A DNA stretch of 64,000 bases, from contig OZ018321.1 of the NCBI GenBank assembly GCA_963969495.1, positions 122,609,521 through 122,673,520 of the forward strand, read 5' to 3'. A program made the position numbers and the translations under genes. This DNA comes from Ceratothoa steindachneri (lineage: Eukaryota; Arthropoda; Malacostraca; Isopoda; Cymothoidae). Positions 51,106 to 62,190 of this stretch are shown here, one piece after another. The notes below the pieces were generated by a model. It was given only the letters and a program-made list of their open reading frames with translations. It made no database searches and was not told the origin of the DNA. Each line of letters starts with the position of its first letter. Position 1 is the stretch's first letter.

Positions 51106-51124
51106 TGGTATCAGGTGTGTGGGG
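51106..51124 (+). other. Primer-binding-site candidate
   Basis: TGGTATCAGGTGTGTGGGG begins 26 bases after the LTR, with a short (TA)n between. TGG is the expected complement of a tRNA CCA end. I cannot assign the tRNA. Confidence 0.4.
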
Positions 51125-51448
51125 TTTAACGCTATATCTTTGCAAACACTGGTCTCAGTCGAGTAAAGCATAGTGTTATTCGTAGAAATAATAGAATATA
51201 GTAGTTCCCTTTTGTTTTAACGATTGCTATCCCCCTTTTTTTTAAAACTTAAGAAGCTGGAGTAGCTCAAGGAACTGTTATAATAATTTGTTTGTGTTTT
51301 TTTTGTGATTTTGGTCAGTGGTTATTTAGATTGAGAAACCAAGTACGAATAGGTCAGTGCCCATATTTAGGTAGGCTAATTCTATAGAGGCATAATTCTT
51401 GTTGCAAGGAATTTTAGTTGGTTGACTAGTGCGCCCCCAAGTGCAAAG

Positions 51449-52129
51449 ATGACTCAGTTTGAAATCTTTAAAGCGCAAGGAGAGTCCTGTGGACTTTCCG
51501 GAAAAGAACTAACTGAGTACATTCTAGAGGAGCAAAGAAAAAAGGAAGAAAGAGAAATACAACGAGAAGAAAGAGAAATACAACGAGAAGAAAGAGAAAG
51601 AGAGGAACGGATAAGACAAGCTGAGCTTCAGATTGAATTAGCTCGGATTAAAGCAGAATTTCAAAGAAAAAAGGTAGAAAGAGAAAGGGAAAGAGTAATC
51701 CGACAAGAGGAACGGGAAAGAGTAATCCAACGAGAAGAACGAGAAAGAAAAATACAACGAGAAGAACGAGAAAGAGAAATCCAACGAGAAGAAAGAAGGA
51801 AGGATTCGCGCCCCTTCCCAGGAAAGCTGACAAAGTTTCCAAGCCCCGTAAAACCCCCAAACTTCTTTCCCCAAAACCAACAACGGGACTCCAAACCACC
51901 CGTTAAGACTTCTCCTCCATCTCTCTTCCCAAAGCGACCAAACATATGCTTCACCTGTGGTGTAGAAAACCACATGAGCTGGAATTGCCCCCAAAATTCT
52001 AGGCTTAAAAGCGGACTAGCCCACCAAGTTCACCAGATTAATGCAACCCCGGCTCCCCCGGTGGTGCAGACCCAAGCAGAAACTTCTCCCCCTCCGTCAG
52101 GCCACCAGGTAAATTTTCTTTTTTGGTAA
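51449..52129 (+). pseudogene. Gag remnant with coiled coil and zinc knuckle
   Basis: The ATG at 51,449 is the first in frame (the frame opens at 51,422). The 226-residue product has an N-terminal segment (FEIFKAQGESCGLSGKEL), a very charged REE/REERE heptad-like region at residues 15-120 that should form a long coiled coil, a proline-rich stretch, and a CCHC zinc knuckle (CFTCGVENHMSWNC, about residues 169-182) that would bind genomic RNA. Gag of such elements is usually larger; the helical capsid core expected between coiled coil and zinc knuckle is missing. The frame itself is open, so a short Gag-like peptide could still be made. Confidence 0.8.
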
Positions 52130-52145
52130 AAGTTCATCGGGAACT

Positions 52146-52412
52146 TTGAAATATGAGGAGGGCAGCGTGGACAGCTGCCGAGTATTGACTCTCGTCAGGG
52201 ACACAGGATGTACGTGCTTCATCGTGTCCGACGAACTCCTCCCAGTGGCCTTTAACCACGAAAAATTTGCGGTGGTACATGACCAACTTGGGCGGGCGAA
52301 CCGATTCCCCGTCGCTAGATGTTACCTGCAGTGTCAATATTATAATGGCTGGGCTGAAGTCATTGTAGCACCCATACAATTCTGTTCCGTACTTATAGGA
52401 CAGAGCCCCTAA
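52146..52412 (+). pseudogene. Aspartic protease scrap of element C
   Basis: In a frame different from gag, LTLVRDTGCTCFIVSDELLP matches the start of a retropepsin-like domain, with the catalytic Asp in DTG (the usual DTGA/S is DTGC). The flap and C-terminal parts are not recognisable, and the frame closes at 52,412. Confidence 0.6.
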
Positions 52413-52427
52413 GTAAGTTTCGACCCT

Positions 52428-53283
52428 GTGTTTCAGGCCGCCCTTCCTCAAGGCCGAGATAAGAAAGAAGCCCAGGAGCCCGTCCCCATCAGAACCCCGA
52501 TACCGTCCGATTTCTCGGAGACCCCTAACCAGGACTTTAGGACGGCAAAAGAGGAGTGTGAATCACTAACACCCTTAGGTGATAAGGCCCCAGACAAGGA
52601 CACGGAGACTGTCCCTGGACCCCAAGAAAAAAAGAACCCCCAACGCGCCCATGGAGATACCTTCGTAGAACTGGACGAAGCATCGGCGCTTGAAGAAGAT
52701 TGCCCCGCGGAGTCCCTTAACGTAATCCAGACAGTGTGCATCTAACCTGATGCCGATTACCCTCCTCCTTCCCTACCAGGCGAGTCTTTAGAACCATCTG
52801 ACCTGGATAGTGACGCGCAGCTGACACCACGTCCGAAGAGTCAGCTACAAGAACTAATTAAATGGAATCACCATTTACCCGCCCTATTAGCTCTTTTAGA
52901 GCGACTGCGTAAAAATGGCCTCAGCATTGGCCCCAGCAAATGCCATTTTGCTCACGAAACCATCAAATATTTGTGTTTCAAAATAGGACAAAGCAAGTTA
53001 GGTCCCCACGAGAACAAGATTAAGGCAATCGCCCACATGCCCCTCCCGATTACAAAGAAGCCATTAAGATCGTTCCTAGGATCAGCTTCTCCCTATCAGC
53101 GATTTGTTCCGAATTTCGCTGCAATTTTGGCCCCCCTATGCCCTCTTCAGGAAAAGAATTTCCCCGATCGTTTACGTTGGAATGATGTCGCTGTTTCCCA
53201 TTTTAATCAGCTCAAAAGTAAGTTCATTTCTGCCCCCATTTTAAAGTTGCCCAACCCGGAAAAATCTTTGGGGTTAAGACCGA
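52428..53283 (+). pseudogene. Linker and RT thumb of element C
   Basis: One frame with a single stop at 52,743. An acidic linker (ELDEASALEEDCPAESLNVI, then QTVC) matches the integrase-RT linker of fragments A and B. KSQLQELI then jumps straight to LLERLRKNGLSIGPSKCHFA, HETIKYLCFKIGQSKLGP and LRSFLGSASPYQRFVPNFAA, the end of the palm and the thumb/connection. RT fingers and most of the palm, including YxDD, are deleted between 52,860 and 52,880. The integrase that should precede the linker is also gone. Confidence 0.8.
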
Positions 53284-53651
53284 CGTGATCAACGAGGGCA
53301 TTAGAGGTGTACTCCTTCAATACGTGGATGACGGAACGAGTCATCCAGTTGCATATGCTAGTCGTCAACTATTACCACGCGAAAAGAGATATGCCACTAG
53401 AGAAAAGAAAGCTCTATCAATTATCTGGGTCATAGACAAATTCAAGCTGTACTTGATATGTAAAGAATTTCAAATAGGAACCGACCACCGTCCGTTAGCC
53501 TATATTAGGAATTTGAGACACTCAAACGGCCGCATCATGCGCTGGAGTTTACTCTTGCAAGAGTATCATTTTAAAATAAATTAGATAAAAGGTTCCGATA
53601 ACCAGGTCGCTGACGCCCTCAGTAGAAATGCGTTACCGAATAGCGTAGAAT
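53270..53651 (+). pseudogene. RNase H domain of element C
   Basis: After a frameshift near 53,275 the sequence gives TDVINEGIRGVLLQYVDDG, HPVAYASRQLLPREKRYATR, KKALSIIWVIDKFKLYL and GTDHRPLAYIRNLRHSNGR, followed by a stop (53,582) and GSDNQVADALSRN. This is a Ty3/gypsy RNase H, which would remove the RNA strand during cDNA synthesis. The catalytic Asp of TD, the Glu of TREK and the Asp of TDHRPL are kept, so it is the least damaged enzyme domain of the element. Confidence 0.85.
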
Positions 53652-54063
53652 AATTGTATTCATAGGATTAGTATCTCCATGTAGGTATATACCGTCTTGT
53701 ACGACTTAATTTAAGATTCTTTTGTAATATAATTAATTAATGTATATGTCTGAATTTTGTAACGCTCAATGTCTAATTTTTTGTATGTCTATATATTTGT
53801 TCTTATTAATTTACGTATAAATTATTTTGTCCCGTATGTACTAAGTTTATAACATTTCATTGTTCCATGCCCTTTTTTTTCTTTGATTAAGTTGTATTAA
53901 AGGTTATTTTCCCTTGTAATCTAAAGATCAAAATAATCATATGTATTGAGGTAATACTAGTTAGGTGCAGGAAGGTACGGTTAGTACAAGAAAACGAGTT
54001 CCCCACAACGGAGCTCTATCGTTGTCCCTTCTCTCTTTTTTTTTCGAAGTGACAACTTTCCCT
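53652..54063 (+). other. 3' untranslated region of element C
   Basis: AT-rich, no frame. No integrase or envelope follows RNase H, in agreement with integrase being upstream in this family. Confidence 0.6.
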
Positions 54064-54075
54064 GGAATGGAGGGG
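54064..54075 (+). other. Polypurine tract
   Basis: GGAATGGAGGGG lies directly before the 3' LTR, where plus-strand priming is expected. Confidence 0.85.
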
Positions 54076-55541
54076 TGTGATAGAAAGTGTTGAAGCTGCG
54101 TTTAATTTCAACTCCTACCCCGTATTATTTAAAACCACGATGCTGCCCACGTGCATCTTCGATTCGAGGCTTGGAGTCTTATCTCAGCTACCGGATGCCA
54201 ATGTTTAAACAAGGAGGTTATCGTCCCCCCGTTCACCCCCATACGCCGACCTCGCCAGATCGAGTTAAGCTTATGAACAGATAAGGCATTGTTCCCCGGC
54301 CCAGCTGTGCGTTCCCTCCAAGCTTCCACTCCATTTTCCCCCACGCCAAGGAGATGTCCTGGCTATTTATATGGAAACTTTACCACTAAGATCAGATTGG
54401 AGATCCAGATTTTCGTCGCGAAACATCACCACGACCCTCTCTTCCTTTGTGCGCCAAGGGACCTCGACCTCGAGATTCACCATCACTTGTCCAGAAGGAG
54501 GACAATATTCCTTGAGTGCCAAAGGTTCTAGCCTTTCCGACGCCAAGTTCCCAAGGCTTCCCCCCCCTGTTGTTCAAAGGAGAACAGCATTAGAACAGCC
54601 ATTGTTCGTTTTGAGCCCTTCGCCAAGAAACGGTTCTCACCCCCCCCCCCCTGTTGTTTAAGGAGAACAGCATTAGAACAGCCATTGTTCGTTTTGAGCC
54701 CTTCGCCAAGAAACGGTTCTCACCCCCCCCCCTGTTGTTCAGAGGAGAACAACATTAGAACAGCCATTGTTCTTGAGCCCGTAGACAAGAGACGGTTCTC
54801 ATCCCCCCCCCCTTTGTTCAGAAGAGAACAACCTAGAACTGCCATTGTTCGTTTTGAGCCCTTCGCTAAGAAACGGTTCTCACCCCCCCCTGTTGTTCAA
54901 GGAGAACAACATTAGAACAGCCATTGTTCTTGAGCCCGTAGACAAGAGACGGTTCTCATCCCCCCCCTTTGTTCAGAAGAGAACAACCTAGAACAGCCAT
55001 TGTTCTTCAAGCCGTTTTTCGAGAAACGGTTCTCCTTCCCAAGACGCCTCGTCACGATCCTTTTATTCCCTCCCCCCTTCGGCTGGAACTCGCCAGCGGA
55101 CCGAAACTCCTTTGCGCCACCTTCCACTGCACTACTAGTGCCAAAGGTTACGTAAGCCAAACTTCACCTTTGAGTATTGATCCCTTTTGTCAATTCTATC
55201 CTGTGCTTTAAATTGTTTATCGAACCATCCCATCTCTTTAACTCTATATTTGTTTGACCTTTTTTAATCCCTTAAATCCTTGGATTAGCCCGAGTCTCCA
55301 CGACCCTTTCCATTCTGTTTATGTCAATATTTTCCGTCTTGTGTTTGTTGATAGTTATTATTAATAAAACTCTATTTTATTAATGATAGCAATATTATTA
55401 TCCTTGAGCTCAGTTCCACTTCTTAAGCATATCGAAGATACATAATATCGGCCGCCAGACAGTAACGCACTCTAAAGATAATTAAGGAAGTTCCCTCAAC
55501 GAATAGTGTTATATGGTATCGTCGGGAGTCATTCTACGACA
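54076..55541 (+). repeat. 3' LTR of element C (1466 bp)
   Basis: Starts TGTGATAGAAAGTG and ends TCTACGACA. It is 82 bp longer than the 5' LTR, almost exactly one minisatellite unit. AATAAA at 55,363. Confidence 0.95.
54568..55037 (+). repeat. LTR minisatellite, six units (3' LTR)
   Basis: Units begin at 54,568, 54,652, 54,733, 54,813, 54,891 and 54,968. The extra unit relative to the 5' LTR is a second GTTTTGAGCCCTTCGCC-type unit next to the first. C-runs between units also differ in length. Confidence 0.93.
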
Positions 55542-55546
55542 TGCAC

Positions 55547-56119
55547 CTTGCTCCATATCTAGCGAACCAGCCTCTTTCCAAGTAAGAAAAGTTCCTCCTC
55601 GTACAAAGTGCTGGCAGAGAAAAAGATGAGGGAATTGTAGCAAAAAAAGATGGATAAATAAAATATAGAGGGAAAGTAGATCTGAGAGAAAGCGAGAGGG
55701 CAAGTTCCTCAACCAGTTCTCCAGGCCCTATCAGAGATTTTATCGCAACCCTGTGACAGGGTTTAATAATTTGCACTTAGGCAGGGAGGATGCGCATTTC
55801 CTCCACGTAACAAATGTACAGAATACACAAGGGTAGCCCCAAGTGGGGTCGCTAAACACACCGGCCAGCGATCATCTCTTCCAGGAAAACTAATCGGAAG
55901 TGATAGGCAGCAAAATATGCAAATTAACAAGAATATCCAAAATGGGTAAAAGAAATACCTGGGTGAACTTGTCTGATTGATGATATCTACTTTTTCCAGT
56001 GGAGGGAGTGTCGTAGAATTTTCCCCCCTTTTTGTTCTATCTCTAAGAGTAGGGAGTGTGTCTAAATGTAGATGGGCGAAATTCCACGGTCGCTTTTGCG
56101 AGGGTAGCAGCTGGGGGGT
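55547..56119. other. Unassigned flank between LTR element and repeat R
   Basis: No coding or repeat partner recognised. Confidence 0.4.
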
Positions 56120-57135
56120 CCCACACGTTTTTCCGGGAGAGGGGGGTTCTTTAAGGACGGGAACCAATACGGTACTTTATGTAACACCTAGGCAGTCGTG
56201 GTCTCTCTGGCGAGAGTGAGTCGAACTTTGTTCTTAAATCAAGTTAAATTGGAGTGTGGTGTGACCACCGAGTAACAAGCTCGAGGAGGAGCTTTTCTCC
56301 TTCGTTACTTATTTCCTTATGGACGAGGATTGAACTGGGAGAGGGTCTTCTTCAAGGGCGAGGATAACGGAGGGGGGTTTCTCTGACGAGAATAATTTGA
56401 ACTTGGTTCCTCACCAAGTTAACTAAGAGTTCGGTGTGGACACCGAATAACGGGCTCGATGGGGATCCTTTCCCTTCTTCTTTTATTAATTCCTCAAGGA
56501 TGAGGAATACCTTTGGTGTTTAAGGTGCACCAGGATATAAGGAGTCTCTCTGGAAGGGAAATTGAACTTACCAAAGTTAACTTATCGTTTGGTTTGATAA
56601 CCAGGGACTTAGCTCAAGGATGAGCTTCTTCTTAGCCCCTTAAGTTAGGTAGCCCTGCCTCTCTTGCAGGGTACTTCTTGGTCTGTCGAGCCAAGTACAC
56701 TACCTCTCCAGTCTCGGTAGTTCGGTTTGATCCGAAGACTTCGTCACCTAGAGACTGACGTATACTACCACGATTTTCCTCAGAGTTCTTCATTAAAACC
56801 TCGCACCCCCACTGGGGGAGTGGTAAGGGGGAAGAGGGGCTTGAGGACGGCCCCAGGAGAGTTCTTTTTCCAAACGGTCTTTCCCACGAAGTCAAACATC
56901 GGCTCCTCGATAGCCTTCGAGATTGGGAGAAACACGTCTCCAGTTTCTTATTCGACGTGAAACTGGATCTCACTCTCCTGGGAAGGATCTTACATTTTGA
57001 CCTTTAGGTTCTTTTATGGCACTGAGTTGTGCCCCAGTGCGGTTAAGCACTGAACCCGCCGATGCCTTCTACGAATGTTTTTGCGGTAACCGCCTTGTGA
57101 CTGCACCAAGAGTGGACGGGGGGGAGAAGTGACCA
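56120..57135 (+). repeat. Long dispersed repeat R, copy 2
   Basis: Colinear partner of 28,800-29,740, with three internal tandem units (about 56,140-56,310, 56,335-56,490 and 56,500-56,640) and the single-copy right part including ACCCCCACTGGGGGAG and GAGAAACACGTCTCCAG. An additional palindromic pair GGCACTGAGTTGTGCC lies near 57,017. Confidence 0.75.
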
Positions 57136-57342
57136 TTTCCCTACACGGAGTATATAACTTAAGTGGGGATCATACCCTCAATTATATCTCCCTTACTCAC
57201 TAAAACTCCCACTTATTTCACACACTACAAGCGAAATAACTCGAGCACCATTACGCATAGTGAACCATGGAAGGAATTCCCATGAGATGTTGCAAAGAAG
57301 GAACACGAGACAAGAGTTTAGTGCAGGCGCCCTATAGAATTA

Positions 57343-57345
<3 letters not shown>

Positions 57346-57424
<79 letters not shown>
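57346..57424. repeat. (AT)n microsatellite
   Basis: About 79 bp of AT dinucleotides. Confidence 0.97.
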
Positions 57425-57428
<4 letters not shown>

Positions 57429-57845
57429 GTTTTATAAGAATATTTTCTAATTAGGAAAGTATATAGGCACTCATAGGCTCCACAAGATAATAGGTTGACT
57501 TCATTTATTTGCTTACGAGACACAGAATAAATCGATGAATAAACCCTATAATACATAAAGCCATGGGCGCTCAATCTAAAAGAAATGGCAAGAAAACCTA
57601 ACGCACTAGGGAAAGGAACTAGTCTGAAATGACTGCGGTTACGGGTAACGGTAGGGAAAGGCCAGAAAATTGTGAGGTTAATGAGACTACAGCGAAATTT
57701 TAAAGTTGAAAATAGAGAGGATCCTGTATATGCCCACCGGATACATAGTCATCTCATCTTACCAAAGCTTCGTAGAGAAACTTGAGTCCATCGAAGGAAT
57801 CAAGATACTAAAAAAATAGAACTCTATCCCAGAATTACCTCCAAA
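57425..57845. other. Unassigned
   Basis: No feature recognised. Confidence 0.4.
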
Positions 57846-57847
57846 TA

Positions 57848-58781
57848 CGAGAAGCGGGCAATAAGTTTGCAATTAGGATATAAGGAAACGAGATATGAGA
57901 AAAAATGTTTTATTATTTTTCAATATAACTACCCTCGACCTCAATGCACTTGCACCACTTGTCCCTGAGGTTTCGAATTCCTAACAACAAGAAATCTCAC
58001 GACTGCTGTTCACTCCACTCCTGGGTTGAGAGCTGGACATCTTCATCGTCACCCAAACGGCGTGCACGCAGTTCCGCCTTGAGCTGGCGGAAGAAAAAGT
58101 AGTCGCTAGGGGCCAGATCTGGACTGGAGGGGAAATGGTTGAGCTCTTTAAATCCGCACTCGCGCAGAGCAGCATGTGCCACTCTGGCCTTGTGGACGTT
58201 GACGAAGTTGAAGTCGATCATTGCGCAGAAGATTTCTAGGGACCCAAAGGGCGGAGACCTTGGTCTTTGCCAAATTGTCGTGGATGCTGTTTATAACACT
58301 TTCATGCGATATTCCAAGTTCTTTCTCGATTTCTTCGAACTTTACCCTTCGATTTTTAAGGATCATCCTCTCCACACGGGCCATTTGTCCTCGTTGGTCA
58401 CGTCTGAATGGCGTGCTGGACAGTGGTCATCTTTAATGGTCTCACTACCATGGCGGAACTCTCTATTCCAGACAGCAATGGTTGCTTAGAAAGGGGCGGT
58501 GTAGGTGTACACTGCAACCATGCGTTCGTGGATCTCTTTTGCATTCTTGCCTTCCTTGGTCAAAAATTTGGTCACTGCACGGTGCTCATCATTGCTTCTT
58601 CATTGTTGAAAAATTTGTGATTGACGATCTGCGATCGGCTACTACTTCTTAAATAGACGAGGCAGGAGTATGTGGCTGCAGGTCGTAACTTGCCATAACC
58701 TGTCGTAACACCCCCACAAACAGCTATCCCCCTTCTTCTGTTTTGCCCTACCGATTCGCAAAACATATTTACCGCCCCTCG
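57848..58781 (-). mobile_element. Mariner element, internally deleted (934 bp)
   Basis: Same family as the 41.4-kb mariner, opposite orientation. Flanked by TA at 57,846-57,847 and 58,782-58,783, with terminal repeats CGAGAAGCGGGCAATAAG (left) and, in reverse complement, CGAGGGGCGGTAAATATG (right). About 360 bp shorter than the full copy. Confidence 0.9.
57985..58600 (-). pseudogene. Mariner transposase with central deletion
   Basis: The minus strand keeps the helix-turn-helix part (MARVERMILKNRRVKFEEIE, ELGISHESVINSIHDNL) and the C-terminal part (VHKARVAHAALRECGFKELN, SPDLAPSDYFFFRQLKAEL, WSEQQS). The segment between MIDFN and VHKARVA is missing, which removes the first catalytic Asp (GDETW motif) and the second (HDNAP motif). 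Only the third Asp (APSDY) remains. It cannot act itself but its ends could be moved by a related transposase. Confidence 0.88.
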
Positions 58782-58783
58782 TA

Positions 58784-59970
58784 ACGACCAACAAATATTT
58801 GCCCTGGCGATGCCTGACCCTTAACCACACCTCTTGTGGTACGGAATCTTCCAAGAGATCGACAAAACAAACAACGAAGGAAAATGTTATGATCCATAGC
58901 ATCCAATGGATCACTATTCTCACACAGTAGAATTAAGCTTTGAAAAGAATGATGTGCCATTATTTGCAAGAATAGTAAGAAAAGTTAAAATAACAGGAAC
59001 CATCTTTCAAATAGCTTAAAATACAATTAAAAATTAAACCTAAATGCGAATAGATATCCCTGCTATAGACAACTAATGCCAAAGAAAAACGATTGCCTCA
59101 AATAACAAATACGATTCAGTTCATTATTATGAAGACATGATGACAAAACAAAATTGGCAAAGTGAAAACTGATTTATCTAATGAGTACAAAAGTAAAAGT
59201 AAATTAAGAGAAAGTCAAAGTTTAAACGATCCCTTATACATATTCTCTACAAACAATCATTAGAAAAGTGCCGAAACCAACTATGATACTAATCTACTTT
59301 ATAGATCAACATACAGTACATTCAGGCAAAGCATGGTATCTAAAACACTCACAAGTAAGAGAAAAGATTGATGACAAAGATTGGAAGACATTTGAGTCAT
59401 AAAATAAAAGAGCATGAATTAGAGAATGGCATCAGAGTTTGATGGTTCTCCTCTCACCTGTAGAAAAGGTGCGTTCAGTGACTGTAGGAAGAAAAACTTG
59501 CATGGCAGCTAAATAAATTAGGGATTTGTTCGGATTCCACGTTACTCAGTCGGTGCAAATAATGAAAGTGTTCCATTCTATTTTACCATCTTCACTTTAA
59601 TCAGGAAGAAGGTCAACTTAGATCAACCCAACTTTCACTGATATTTCTCATTTTCTCTTTTCGCTTCTTCTCCTCTCATTTCTCCTTGGCCTTTCTCACC
59701 CTTTCGCCCTCAGGCTCAACAAACATCCCTCTCATTTTTAGATAGAAATATTTAGAAATAACCTAGGGGGATTTCTACGTCCATTTATTGCAGAGAAAAC
59801 TTCCATTAAATGGAAATTAATTCCTTCTCATTCTGTTATATTTCCGTCAAAATAAAGGGTATTAGCACTCTAATTTTCAGCGGATACCATCTCTCCTCAT
59901 CCTTTTACATATACAAAATGAGTTTTTCTGCCTAAACAACGTTTTTAATTATAGCCCCCCTTCCTCTGTA
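58784..59970. other. Unassigned AT-rich stretch
   Basis: Part of 59.7-59.97 kb may belong to the 5' side of the Penelope fragment, but no RT motif is visible. Confidence 0.35.
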
Positions 59971-60844
59971 ATGAAAAGAAATTCCGAATTTATGTCCCGA
60001 GCATTAGCCACACCGACCCGACTATATGACGTCATTAAAGATAAAAATATTTTATTCCCCAAAATGGGACCTTTACATTCAGAATTCAAAAGGAGAGAAA
60101 CTAAACTATTAAAATCAGACTATCCCTATTCAAATTATCGGATCCCATTTTTAAACAATAAAACAATTTCTTCTTGCTTCTCCCCTAACGATAAAATCAA
60201 CCGTGAGTTGAGCAGTGGTGTTGCCTACCTATTCACTTGCAGCGATGTCTCCAAGGAACAGAAATATGTAGCACTACCCATTCACTCAGGACGAGCTTTT
60301 GTTCTCACATAGGAATAAGCCACCGAGCTGGTGAAACCTTTAATAAAAATCATTGATTCGCATAAAAACGAATTTTCTCTCCGTATTCTCGAATCATTCC
60401 ACATAAAAAATAAGCACCCTGCTCTTAATCACGATTCTACTGTCATTTCCATTCAAATTCTATAACGCACCCACTATTACTTCTGTTCTCGTTAACCTCT
60501 TGCTTCAAACCTCGGTGACTGAAGGTAAGTCCTCCAGAGTGAATTGTTCTTTCCCCCTTTCTGACTGTATTTACTAAATGAACTTTTTAGCCAGGCTACC
60601 TATTGTCTTTATTTAAAAGAAAATAATTAATGTCGCATTTTCTTAGCCCTACTATATATTTTTTAGGGTGTCTTCGTTCTTGCCTCAGTTTTTGTCCGTT
60701 TACTTATATTCTTAGGTTACTTTATTTATCCTTTATCTCATTTAATCTCATATAGTTTTTTAACCTGCTTTAATTATTTTTTATTCTTTTAATTGTATAG
60801 TATATCAATACCTGAAGATAACGAGTAGCCTCGAAACGTTGTAA

Positions 60845-60847
<3 letters not shown>
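59971..60847 (+). mobile_element. Penelope-like element, 3' fragment, second copy
   Basis: The frame 59,971-60,312 contains SNYRIPFLNNKTISSCFSPN, DKINRELSSGVAYLFTC and HSGRAFVLT. This is the lead-in and start of the GIY-YIG endonuclease (SGVxYxFTC). After a stop the plus strand continues IIDSHKNEFSLRILESFHIK and HPALNHDS, the usual C-terminal block, ending near 60,465. RT is absent and the GIY-YIG centre is shortened. The 3' UTR ends in CTGAAGA...GAAACGTTG and runs into (AT)n. It is a paralogue of the fragment at 4.8-5.5 kb. Confidence 0.65.
60812..60843 (+). other. Hammerhead-core-like motif at Penelope 3' end
   Basis: CTGAAGA (60,812-60,818) fits CUGANGA; GAG/CTC at 60,822 and 60,830 can pair as part of stem II; GAAA (60,833-60,836) is followed by C-GTT-G and TA, allowing a two-pair stem III with a GUA cleavage site. 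Stem II is imperfect and stem I is not clear. Penelope-like elements are reported to carry hammerhead ribozymes, so this is plausible but unproven. Confidence 0.35.

Positions 60848-60885
<38 letters not shown>
60848..60885. repeat. (AT)n microsatellite
   Basis: About 38 bp of AT dinucleotides directly after the Penelope 3' motif. Confidence 0.95.
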
Positions 60886-60889
<4 letters not shown>

Positions 60890-62190
60890 CTTTGCACGCT
60901 AATTGGGTTCAGGTCATGCTCGTACCTTCACTTCGTCGGGTCATCGACGCCAAAGTCAGTCACATTGAATCTTAGTTACATCTGGTAGCATAGAATTTTT
61001 CTTGCAGTAAAGTTGAAGCATTAAGTAATAATGCATTGTGTTCTGAAAATAATTAAATAAAATCAGTCTACACTTGGTGTTTGCACCCTGTACACAATAT
61101 GCCTTACGAAACTATTATTTTGTATAGATAAAATGTGTGAAATACATAGTCTTTTTAATTTTTATAACGTGTATTTATTGTTGTAAAATTAAAGCATACT
61201 CGTATTATATTTGTTGAAATATACAGACACACAATTAGTTTTGTACTTTTATGTCGCTTTCTTTTACATATACTCAAAGAAAAGCAACTGTACTATTGAG
61301 TTTCTAGTAGAGTTACCACTCATTTTTGATAGATAAATATATTAGTGAAATATTTTTTGTGCTATTTCTTCGACTTTAGGGGTAAATTTGATTTATTTCC
61401 CCCACATGTGTGTTTGTTTTATCAGTATATAAGCGAAAAACATGAAACTTCCCTCTGCCTTTTATTCTATCTGTCAAGCACATTATTGAAAAAGTTGACC
61501 GAATGAGGTGTTGATACCACTCTGAACATTTTATTGGCAACCCAATCATACATCACATTTTACTGTGATGAGAACTATGTCCTAATAATTCTGACATAAA
61601 ATTGTTATATTTGAAAGTTTTCACAATTGTATGGTGAGTTGGCTTCAACAGCTCTTTGGGTAAATCATAACAAATAGTAGGAAGTTTAAAGCGTTAATTA
61701 TCTCTAACAGTTCCTCCTTTCCCATCCCTATTCTTCTTTTTTGTCTTAATCCAAACCAACGGGAAAATTTGTTTAGAAGTTACAAATCAACAGATGACAG
61801 GTTTTTTTAACTTTCGCAATAGATCAGGCGAAGGAAAATATTTTAAAAAATGTAGAAAAGTACCTTCTTATGCTCGCTAATTTGCGCTAAGATAAATGTG
61901 AAAGAATATATGTATTATTTACAAGCAGTTTTCATTGATACGACAACTTATATTTTTTCCAACCAAGCCGATATATTGTATCTCTATTCTATAGAACATT
62001 TTGCACCCTGAGCTTATTTACTTGGCTTTCTCTAAATGTTATAATCTATTTATCAAAGGACTGAAACAACATAATGTTGAAGACTGTGTCATAAACCATT
62101 TCACCTTTTGGTGTCCTAAAATGTTATCCAATATTTGTGATATGGATAGGTAATGAGTCTAGGTAAATCTCTCCTTTAAGGCAGCATATG
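60886..62190. other. Unassigned AT-rich stretch
   Basis: No coding, repeat or structural feature recognised. Confidence 0.4.

Larger units (their letters stand above)
49691..55546 (+). mobile_element. LTR retrotransposon C (Ty3/gypsy, Gmr1-like), defective
   Basis: Two direct LTRs (49,696-51,079 and 54,076-55,541), each TG...CA, flanked by the perfect 5-bp target duplication TGCAC (49,691-49,695 and 55,542-55,546). Between them lie a primer-site candidate, gag with a zinc knuckle, a protease scrap, a linker, RT thumb, RNase H and a polypurine tract, in that order. The linker and RT resemble fragments A and B, which carry integrase before RT. Capsid core, RT catalytic part and integrase are deleted. 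LTRs are near identical, so the insertion is recent although the interior is broken. Confidence 0.92.

Noticed and set aside
51638..51994. Three overlapping Phe/Leu/Ser-rich minus-strand frames
   Set aside because: Antisense of the Glu/Arg-rich coiled coil of gag.
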